Below are positions 17,506-24,529 of a stretch of 46,850 bases of DNA, piece after piece. The DNA is from Exilispira sp. (lineage in GTDB: Bacteria; Spirochaetota; JAAYUW01): the NCBI GenBank assembly GCA_012517545.1, contig JAAYUW010000066.1, positions 1 through 46,850 of the forward strand, in the 5' to 3' direction. Below the pieces are notes generated by a model. The model had not been told where the DNA came from. It saw only the letters and a list, made by a program, of their open reading frames with translations, and did not search any database. A program made the position numbers and the translations under genes. The first letter of the stretch is position 1. Each line of letters begins with the position of its first letter.

Positions 17506-19647
17506 TTATTCGAGGTTAGTTTTAAGTTTTTCTTTAAAGATCGAGGATGTTAGTATAGAAAGAGGAAGATCAAAAATTAAAGGATCATCCTGATCAAATA
17601 TCCTATAAAAATCGGTTATTGGAGACAGCATATTGTAACTATTCTTAAATATATCATTTGTTTTAAGAGCTTTTTCAAAAAAATCCTTATGTTTATAAAG
17701 ATATTCTAAAAATAGAAGATAAATTTTATTTTCTCCTTGAAATTGCTCAATTATTTTAGAATTTTGATTCACAAATTGCTGGTTCTTAATAGTTTTTTTA
17801 GCATGATCACCATCAAAAGAAGCTTTATTAGAAAAATTTTGGTTTTTATCAATCTGAGAGACGATTTTATAAAAATTTGGTTTTAATTGTGGTTCAATAG
17901 TATTATTTTTACCGTTGAGATCCTCTTGAAAAGGAAAATTATGAAATTTTTTCTTACTGTCAAAGCCTTTATCTATATCCTGATGATCTATATTTTCAAT
18001 TTTGTTAATTTTTTTATAAAAAGTTAATAGGTACAAAAATGCATCTATAAAGAAATTTTCTTTCTTGCTTTTATATCTATCCGCAAAGGAATTATTTTTA
18101 TGATTTTCATTTTTATCCGTAAAATTTTCATATCTATCATAGAAAAGCTTGAATATTTCGATATTTTCCTTTGAAGTATCACAAAGGTTTATCTTTATCT
18201 CATCTTCTTTTTTTTTATCAGATTTGCTAATCGATGATTTATTTGTGATCGATGTATCATCAGGTGAAGTGCTGATAGATGATCCATTTATGGTCGCTGT
18301 GTTATCAGGTGATTTGATGATAGGTTCTCTATTTGTAGATAATGTTGCGCTTGATGAGTTTTTTAAGCTTGATGAGTTTTTTTCAGATGCTTCAACATTT
18401 GACTTTATAGCAAATCTGAACTCAAAAAAGTTATTATCCTCTGAATCATATAGGAAATAGAAGGTAGACTCCAGTGAATACAGAAATAATATCTTTGTTT
18501 TCTTTAATATATGAACATCAAGAGGGAAAAACAGATTTTTTTTATTAAAAATATCAATAATATCTTCTTTATTTAACAAAAAATCTTCAGGGCTTTTTTC
18601 TGGACCATCTAACATTACAGCTGATAAGTCGTCCGATTTGGTAATAGAACTTTTATTTAGTCTTTTACCACGAGTATATAAAAAAGGATCAATAAAAAAG
18701 TTCAGATGATTTGTTATAAAATAGTTCCATAAATTTGTATCAGGAAAAGTATCTTTTATCATCCATTTCAAAAAAAGATTATACCTTTTAGCGCTGCTTC
18801 CTTTCAAATCTTGAACAAGAAGATTTTTTAAAATTTTCATATCATTATTGTTGATTTTTAAGTTCAGATTTTTGTTTGAAAGCGCAATTATTCTCTTAAA
18901 AATATCATTTGAAAAGAGGATCATATAACTTATTAAAGGTTTTGTTGATAAAGTAAGATGCTTTGATGTTACGGTCTGGATGTTTTTGTATTTAGACACT
19001 TTAGCTGTAATTTCTAGATTATTTGCATTCTGAACTTTTGTATTGAGGTTACCATAGCTGTCTCCAATGGAAATTTTTTTTATTATAAAATGCAAAATTG
19101 AGTCATTTTCGCAGTAAAATTCATTTAATGCAGCGAGAAGCAAGAATAATATTTTTTTATTAACCCATCTATAATAAGGGAGTTTTGAAAAAATCTCAAT
19201 ATTTTCTTTATTTTGAGGATCAAAAAAATTAGGCTTACTACCGGTAATATCAAAAGGAGAAATAGTGGAAAAAAGATTTGATAAAAATGATATTATGAAT
19301 TTTCGAGAGCCAAAAGCAAAAAGGGAGGAAAAAAAAGCGGTAAATTCGACAACTTTAAAGCTGGATAGAATATCGTTATTTTTAAAGCTTTCATTTGATA
19401 TATAATTGGAGTTGATTTTTAAAAAGTCATAGTATGTACTGTTAGTTAAGTATTCATATGATTGATTGATTTTTGAATCAATAACATTGAAGTCAATACT
19501 ATCTAAGTTTTTTTGATTTTTGAACCAGCTGTTAGAGTTAAAAAGTAGCTTTTTTTGCAGGATCAGGGGAAAGATTATGGGATCTATATCAAAGCAAAAA
19601 TCATTTAAATATGAAATATTATTTAAGTATCTGTAAAGTATTTCCAT
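17506..19647 (-). CDS. DUF2400 (TIGR02757) family protein enlarged to 713 residues
   Basis: I recognise the DUF2400/TIGR02757 family, normally about 250-270 aa and of unknown function, from scattered core blocks. These are EFTAFFSSLFAFGSRKFIIS (residues about 101-120), a block near 168-188 reading LLLAALNEFYCENDSILHF, GSSAKRYNLFLKWMIKD (283-299), FFPLDVHILKKTKIL (373-387) and ITDFYRIFDQDDPLIFDLPL near the C-terminus. Between the last two blocks lie about 280 extra residues rich in Asn, Lys, Ser, Asp and Phe, including a 15-residue tandem repeat. Smaller insertions occur elsewhere. There are no stops despite 2.1 kb of AT-rich sequence, which argues that the frame is kept. No clear ribosome site precedes 19647, so the start is uncertain. 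It is the first gene of the minus-strand group. Confidence 0.72.
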   Translation of the reverse strand: MEILYRYLNNISYLNDFCFDIDPIIFPLILQKKLLFNSNSWFKNQKNLDSIDFNVIDSKINQSYEYLTNSTYYDFLKINSNYISNESFKNNDILSSFKVVEFTAFFSSLFAFGSRKFIISFLSNLFSTISPFDITGSKPNFFDPQNKENIEIFSKLPYYRWVNKKILFLLLAALNEFYCENDSILHFIIKKISIGDSYGNLNTKVQNANNLEITAKVSKYKNIQTVTSKHLTLSTKPLISYMILFSNDIFKRIIALSNKNLNLKINNNDMKILKNLLVQDLKGSSAKRYNLFLKWMIKDTFPDTNLWNYFITNHLNFFIDPFLYTRGKRLNKSSITKSDDLSAVMLDGPEKSPEDFLLNKEDIIDIFNKKNLFFPLDVHILKKTKILFLYSLESTFYFLYDSEDNNFFEFRFAIKSNVEASEKNSSSLKNSSSATLSTNREPIIKSPDNTATINGSSISTSPDDTSITNKSSISKSDKKKEDEIKINLCDTSKENIEIFKLFYDRYENFTDKNENHKNNSFADRYKSKKENFFIDAFLYLLTFYKKINKIENIDHQDIDKGFDSKKKFHNFPFQEDLNGKNNTIEPQLKPNFYKIVSQIDKNQNFSNKASFDGDHAKKTIKNQQFVNQNSKIIEQFQGENKIYLLFLEYLYKHKDFFEKALKTNDIFKNSYNMLSPITDFYRIFDQDDPLIFDLPLSILTSSIFKEKLKTNLE
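18233..18322. repeat. 45-bp tandem repeat inside the DUF2400 insertion
   Basis: Two adjacent 45-bp units (18233-18277 and 18278-18322) begin gatgat and share about three quarters of their bases, including tatcaggtga or catcaggtga near base 30. A third, weaker unit follows on the right. On the coding minus strand they encode a 15-residue unit of the form I-x-x-S-P-D-(N/D)-T-x-x-x-N-x-S-S. Being a multiple of three, expansion keeps the frame. This shows how at least part of the large insertion grew. Confidence 0.75.
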
Positions 19648-20079
19648 AATATTAATTTAAAATTATTTTATCTTTGCATTTATAACCAGTTTAACATTTT
19701 GTAGTTTTTTGCAATTATTTAAATGAAATCTGGATAAAATTCCCTTTGAGTAATGTTAAATAAATTTTAATATCATAAATTAAGAATTTAATTCATAAAT
19801 TTAATTACTATATTTAAAAAGTGCATATTTTTGTGAAAAAATACAAATTTATTTTAAAACAAATACAAAGATAAAAGAGTTGCCTGCATTGATTTAAAAC
19901 TGGAATTTAAGTAATACTCACTCTTCTAAAAAAATTTGATAATCATTGCTAAGATTCAATTTAGAGGCATTTTTCACCTTATTTAAATTCAGAAAAAAAA
20001 TAATGAAATTTTACAAAAAAGTATTGACAAAATTTCATTACTAATTATAAATTAGACATCTAGACTAGGAGGAACTATA
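19648..20079. other. Divergent intergenic region between DUF2400 and OppA-like genes
   Basis: About 430 AT-rich bases, no gene seen. It separates the minus-strand DUF2400 gene from the plus-strand binding-protein gene. The right end holds a strong plus-strand promoter with an inverted repeat (described separately). Upstream of that, I see only A/T runs and no convincing minus-strand promoter. Confidence 0.6.
20001..20051 (+). promoter_or_regulatory. Strong promoter with 12-bp perfect inverted repeat before the OppA-like gene
   Basis: TTGACA at 20024-20029 and TATAAA at 20046-20051 with a 16-bp spacer form a near-consensus sigma-70-type promoter. TAATGAAATTTT (20001-20012) and AAAATTTCATTA (20029-20040) are perfect inverted 12-mers separated by 16 bp. 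The right arm begins on the last base of the -35 box and covers most of the spacer. An arm-length and position like this suggest a regulator binding over the -35 region. AGGAGG follows before the ATG at 20080. Confidence 0.8.
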
Positions 20080-21864
20080 ATGAGAAAATTTACTAAAATT
20101 GCAGTAGTAGCACTAGTCCTTCTTTTAGCTGTTTCATTAATGTTTGGCTTTGCAAAAACTAAAGAGAAGGTATTGTATTCTTCAATTCCTGAGAAAATCA
20201 AAGGATTTGATCCTACTGTTATTACTGACCTTTACACCGCTACTGTTGGTGGAAATATTTTTGAAGGTCTCTTTCAGTACAAATATCTTTCAGATATTTA
20301 TGAACTTGAACCTTGCCTTGCCGACGGTATGCCTGCTGTTTCAAAAGATAATCTTACCTATACTTTCAAAATCAAGAAAAACATTTCTTACTATGATCCA
20401 GAAAAAAAGGTTTTTAAGAATGGTAAGGGAAGAGCTGTTGTTGCCAATGACTTTGTTTACACACTCTTAAGACTTGGTGATCCTAATAATACAGAGTCTG
20501 GTGGTTGGTGGCTTTTTGACGGTTTTATCAAAGGTTTTGATGTTTGGAGAGATGCTGCTGAGAAAAATGGTGCGGCTGACTATAGCAAACTTCCAGAAGG
20601 TGTTAAGATCATCGACAACTATACTTTCAGTATAACTTTAAATACACCTTATCCACAGATTCTTTACTGTTTTGCTATGACCTTTACATGGCCTGTAGCT
20701 AAAGAAGTTGTAGATGTCTATGGTGAAGATTGGATTAACCATCCTATCGGAACCGGTCCTTATGCCCTTGATCATAAACAAACTATCGTTGATAACCAGT
20801 TTGTTCTTACAAGAAACCCTTACTACAGAAACGAGTACTATCCTAGAGAAGCTGGTGAAAAGGCTAAATCTCTTGGTTTGTTAAAGTATGCTGGAAAAAA
20901 ACTTCCTTTTATCGATAAGCTTGTTTACTATGTTATCGAAGAGACTAACCCTGCATGGTTAAAACTTATGGCTGGTGAACTTGATATCGGTGGTATTCCA
21001 AAAGATCAATTTGCTAAATCAATTACTCCTACTAAAGATTTAACACCTGAACTCAAAGAAAAGGGTTTAACACTCGATATCAACCCAACTCTTGATGTTA
21101 CTTACGAATTTTTCAACATGGATGATCCTATTCTTGGGAAAAATAGAAAGTTAAGACAGGCTATATCCATGGCTCAAGATAGAGACAAGATGATCCAGAT
21201 TTTCTACAACAATAGAGCCATCAAAGCTCAAACTGTTATTCCTCCAGGACTTGGTGGTTATGATCCTAAATATGTTAACCCATATGGTGTTTACAATGTA
21301 GAAAAGGCTAAACAGCTTATAGCTGAAGCTGGTTATCCAGAAGGAAAGGGTTTACCTGCTTTCATGTATACAACTTTAACATCAACAACATCAAGACAGA
21401 TGGCTGAGTTTAATAAAAACAACTGGGCACAGATTGGTATTGTTCTCAATATTGAGACCTGTGACTGGCCAACTTTCTTAAGCAAGATAGATACCCATCA
21501 GGTTCAGATAGGTGGTATAGCATGGGGTGCTGATTATCCAGATGCTCAGAACTTCTTACAACTTCTCTACGGTCCTAACAAAGCTCCTGGTCCTAATGCA
21601 GCAAATTATGATAATCCTGAATTCAACGCTTTATATGATCAATTCAAAGTTATGGGCGAATCAAAGAAGAGAAATGAACTCTATTCAAAAGCTGCTAAGA
21701 TAGCTGCTGAAGATTGCCCATGGGTTTTAGGTGTTCATAGAGAGTCCTATAGTTTGGTTTATAACTGGGTTCTTAACTATTTCTTCAGAGACATCGGATA
21801 TGGTTATTCAAAATATAGAGATATCGATATGGCTAAAAGAGATGCTATGAAGGGCAAAAAATAG
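20080..21864 (+). CDS. OppA/DppA-type ABC transporter solute-binding protein (SBP family 5)
   Basis: A 594-residue exported binding protein for oligopeptides, dipeptides or a similar solute. The signal peptide MRKFTKIAVVALVLLLAVSL ends near FGFA with no lipobox cysteine, so it should be a free periplasmic protein. Family marks are IFEGLFQYKY, LPEGVKIIDNYTFSITL, HPIGTGPYAL, RKLRQAISMAQDRDKMIQIF, YNVEKAKQLIAEAGYPEG and GGIAWGADYPDAQNF. The promoter is near consensus, the ribosome site is AGGAGG, and a strong terminator follows directly, so it is a highly expressed single-gene transcript. No permease or ATPase genes adjoin it, so those must be encoded elsewhere. The ligand cannot be read from the sequence. 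Confidence 0.92.
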   Translation: MRKFTKIAVVALVLLLAVSLMFGFAKTKEKVLYSSIPEKIKGFDPTVITDLYTATVGGNIFEGLFQYKYLSDIYELEPCLADGMPAVSKDNLTYTFKIKKNISYYDPEKKVFKNGKGRAVVANDFVYTLLRLGDPNNTESGGWWLFDGFIKGFDVWRDAAEKNGAADYSKLPEGVKIIDNYTFSITLNTPYPQILYCFAMTFTWPVAKEVVDVYGEDWINHPIGTGPYALDHKQTIVDNQFVLTRNPYYRNEYYPREAGEKAKSLGLLKYAGKKLPFIDKLVYYVIEETNPAWLKLMAGELDIGGIPKDQFAKSITPTKDLTPELKEKGLTLDINPTLDVTYEFFNMDDPILGKNRKLRQAISMAQDRDKMIQIFYNNRAIKAQTVIPPGLGGYDPKYVNPYGVYNVEKAKQLIAEAGYPEGKGLPAFMYTTLTSTTSRQMAEFNKNNWAQIGIVLNIETCDWPTFLSKIDTHQVQIGGIAWGADYPDAQNFLQLLYGPNKAPGPNAANYDNPEFNALYDQFKVMGESKKRNELYSKAAKIAAEDCPWVLGVHRESYSLVYNWVLNYFFRDIGYGYSKYRDIDMAKRDAMKGKK

Positions 21865-21880
21865 TTTATTGTTTTAAATT

Positions 21881-21915
21881 AAAAAGACCGGGTTTTACGC
21901 CCGGTCTTTTTTTTT
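21881..21915 (+). terminator. Rho-independent terminator after the OppA-like gene
   Basis: AAAAAGACCGGG and CCCGGTCTTTTT form a 12-bp stem around a 7-nt loop (ttttacg), followed by a T-run to 21915. The A-rich 5' side makes it potentially active in both directions. It lies 17 nt after the stop codon. The rest of the 310-base gap to 22174 holds no gene; it carries one dispersed gacttt-type motif at 22121-22140. Confidence 0.95.
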
Positions 21916-22174
21916 CAAGTTCAGTTTAAAGAAATTGTTAATTGTTTTAAATTTAAAAAAGGTTCTTCACTTTTTTTGTTTACATGACTTAACTTCATAG
22001 ATAAGTGAATAGCGAGAGAATTAATTTGTCAGATTTACCGAAATTTATTCGCTCAGTTCATTCCCTGGCTTAAACTTAAGAATTTCTGTTGTCTGGTTCT
22101 ATGAATAAAATATTTTCTCCGATTTTTGACTTTAGACTTTATAAAAAATCCGACACTTTTATTTTAATAAAAAT

Positions 22175-23482
22175 CTAATCGATTATAGAGATTGTAATAT
22201 CATCGATAAGTTTCATGATATCAAAATCGATATCGATGTGAACATTTTCAAGTTTATCTTTAGCATTAAGATAAAGAACTGTTGCTGGTTGAAAGCCGTT
22301 AAACTTAGTAGCTGACATTATACTATATGCACCTATATCTGTAGAAAAAATTTTGTCTGAAATTTCTATGTCAGCTGGAAGATATACATTTTCCGCAATA
22401 ATATCAATAGAATCACAGGTAGGTCCAGCTACTGTGTAAGGAACAAGTTTTCCAGCATACTGGGGGGAGTAATATTTTTTATCAAGTGGATAAAAAGCGA
22501 ATTTAGCATGATCATAAACCACTCCAGAATAACAACCGTAAACACCATCATTTAGGAAAAGCCAGTTAACTCCATCCCTCTGTTTTTTACCGATAATAGT
22601 CGTTATCAATGATCCAGAAGAAGCTGATATAACACGTCCTGGTTCAGCATAAAGATTTATACCAGAGAAATCATAGGATTGCAAAACATCACGGAGTTCT
22701 TTAAAAAAGCCATCAAGATTATCTATACCACTTCCCTTTTCAGTATCGACAGGGAATCCTCCACCTATATCTATAAGATTAATATCAATATCATAATCTT
22801 TTTTTACTTTTCTAATAATAGTAAAACAATCATCAAGACTTTTACGATAATTGTTGACAAGATAAGACTGAGTGCCAACATGAAAAGCAAGTCCACCAGG
22901 TTGGAGCCCAAGATCATATGCTTTTTTGATGAGATAAGGAGCTTCTTCGACAGTACAACCAAACTTAAGAGATAGATCTGTCTGAACATCCACAGAGTAG
23001 GTTTTTATGCGTAAAACTGCTTTTGGTGTAAAATGATAATTGTGATTTTTTTTAAAATTATAGATTTTCAAAAGTTCTGCTTCATTATCAAAGGTATAGG
23101 ATTCGACTCTTTTTTTAAACATAAAATCAAGAGATTGTTCATTTTTTATAGGATTAGCAAGTATCATCCTGCTTCCGGGAATTTTAAGTCTCGATAGCAA
23201 GCTTATCTCACCAGCAGAAGCAACATCGAAGCAGATGTTTTCATCCTTGAGCATATCGAGAATCCAGGTGTCAGCGTTAGATTTGATGGCATAGTGGATA
23301 AATATCTCAGGGATATATTTTCGAAAGTACCCCAGAGATTTTCGGATTTCCGATTCCTGCAAGATAAGAAAAGGGGTGGGGTGTTTTTTAGTGAGATTTT
23401 CAAGTATTTCCCTTTTTTTTAATATTCTGTTGTTCTTATCATTTGCAGTAATTTCAAGATAAGAAAAGGCGGGCTTATACAT
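22175..23482 (-). CDS. Group III (alanine-racemase fold) PLP decarboxylase, ornithine/lysine decarboxylase-like
   Basis: A 435-residue PLP enzyme of the eukaryotic-type ornithine decarboxylase/diaminopimelate decarboxylase family; it probably makes putrescine or cadaverine. HYAIKSNAD near residue 64-71 carries the PLP lysine. FDVASAGEI, LAFHVGTQS and IDIGGGFP are conserved phosphate-binding and active-site blocks. YAEPGR binds the cofactor, and AGPTCDSIDII carries the cysteine that acts across the dimer interface. The absence of a longer diaminopimelate-type C-terminus favours ornithine or lysine. The ORF-track start is a TTG; the ATG at 23482 has GGAGG about 13 nt upstream and better matches the family N-terminus. 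It is transcribed alone, divergently from the iron genes. Confidence 0.85.
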   Translation of the reverse strand: MYKPAFSYLEITANDKNNRILKKREILENLTKKHPTPFLILQESEIRKSLGYFRKYIPEIFIHYAIKSNADTWILDMLKDENICFDVASAGEISLLSRLKIPGSRMILANPIKNEQSLDFMFKKRVESYTFDNEAELLKIYNFKKNHNYHFTPKAVLRIKTYSVDVQTDLSLKFGCTVEEAPYLIKKAYDLGLQPGGLAFHVGTQSYLVNNYRKSLDDCFTIIRKVKKDYDIDINLIDIGGGFPVDTEKGSGIDNLDGFFKELRDVLQSYDFSGINLYAEPGRVISASSGSLITTIIGKKQRDGVNWLFLNDGVYGCYSGVVYDHAKFAFYPLDKKYYSPQYAGKLVPYTVAGPTCDSIDIIAENVYLPADIEISDKIFSTDIGAYSIMSATKFNGFQPATVLYLNAKDKLENVHIDIDFDIMKLIDDITISIID

Positions 23483-23566
23483 TGCTTTATTTTTACCTCC
23501 AGAACATTCATTTATACGACATTTTAATTTATCTATAATTTTTTCGATAATAGTCAAATAATTTTT

Positions 23567-23602
23567 TTTTAGGATTGACTAAAATTATTCATAACATATA
23601 AA
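23567..23602 (+). promoter_or_regulatory. Promoter with TTTTAG-N6-CTAAAA operator before the DtxR-FeoA gene
   Basis: TTGACT (23575-23580) and TATAAA (23597-23602), 16 bp apart, face the dtxR-feoB genes. An inverted repeat TTTTAG-gattga-CTAAAA (23567-23584) covers the -35 box. Its TTAG...CTAA ends resemble DtxR/IdeR boxes, which are 19 bp with TTAG and CTAA tips, although spacing differs. Autoregulation by the downstream iron repressor is the natural reading but is inferred. Confidence 0.6.
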
Positions 23603-23701
23603 TTATTTAGATTAAACAAGAAAGCGGACTATGTATTTTTGTAATTATACTTTTATAAAACATATGACCATAGAATTCCAGATCAGAAAAAAGAAGGCAA
23701 A

Positions 23702-24472
23702 ATGAGAAATGGTATAAGTGTTTTTAGTTCATCAAGGCTCTCTCCATCATTAGAAGATTACCTTTTGGCTATAGCAACTCTCTTGAAAGATCAAAAAACA
23801 GTGAGATTAAGAGATGTTGTTAAAGTCATGGGAGTATCGAGCCCATCAGCAAATTCAGCTGTAAAGATCCTTACTGATAGAGGTTATATTATACATGATA
23901 AATATGAACATATTGATATTACTCCTTCTGGTATTGCTATTGCAGAGGATATACTTAATAGAAGGCAGACAATCACGGATTTTTTTAAGCTATTTACCTC
24001 TTTAGATAATTTATATATTGAAAAGATAGTTTGTAAAATAGAGCATTACCTTTCAAAGTGTATAAAGGATTTTGAAAATTTGAACAGTTTTTTCAAGAAT
24101 CATCCACAAATATATCAACATTTTAAAGAATATGTTAGTATTCAAAACCAAAATAAAAAAGAGCAGGAAGATGAATATAATACTTTTATACATGATTCTC
24201 TCTTACTTGATGAATCTGACGAAGAAGATTTAGGCTTATTTAATGGCAAACCTGTTTTATTGTTGAATAATGCAAAAGAAGGAAAATATCAAATAGTGGG
24301 ATTTAAAGGTTTTAAGATACAGCTTCGATTAAAACAGATGGGAATAGTCATGAATGATAAAATAAAAGTTTTAAACAATCAATCTGGACAGGTTTTGATT
24401 GCAAAAGATAACCTGAGGTTTGGTCTGGGTAGAGGAGCAGCTATGCATATATATGTTATCAAAGTAGATTAA
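23702..24472 (+). CDS. DtxR/MntR-family metalloregulator with C-terminal FeoA domain
   Basis: A 256-residue repressor predicted to sense Fe(II) or Mn(II). Residues about 14-80 form the winged helix: LSPSLEDYLLAIATLL, then VRLRDVVKVMGVSSPSANSA and LTDRGYIIHD. The dimerisation and metal-binding region follows (DILNRRQTITDFF, CKIEHYLSKCI). A charged linker leads to a FeoA/SH3-like domain at about 180-256, with EGKYQIVGFKGFKIQLRLKQMG, GLGRGAAMHIYV at the end. FeoA usually helps FeoB; here the only FeoA-like domain near feoB is part of the regulator, though SH3-like tails are known in DtxR proteins. It is followed by feoB after 57 bp and is probably in one operon. Confidence 0.88.
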   Translation: MRNGISVFSSSRLSPSLEDYLLAIATLLKDQKTVRLRDVVKVMGVSSPSANSAVKILTDRGYIIHDKYEHIDITPSGIAIAEDILNRRQTITDFFKLFTSLDNLYIEKIVCKIEHYLSKCIKDFENLNSFFKNHPQIYQHFKEYVSIQNQNKKEQEDEYNTFIHDSLLLDESDEEDLGLFNGKPVLLLNNAKEGKYQIVGFKGFKIQLRLKQMGIVMNDKIKVLNNQSGQVLIAKDNLRFGLGRGAAMHIYVIKVD

Positions 24473-24529
24473 CTGGAGTTAAATAGCTGGATTTAAAATA
24501 TAGCTTATAGTTACTATAAAGGGAAAGAT

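Noticed and set aside
18149-18460. 103-codon plus-strand ORF opposite the DUF2400 insert
   Set aside because: It is the reverse reading of the 45-bp repeat region; the opposite frame joins conserved DUF2400 blocks.
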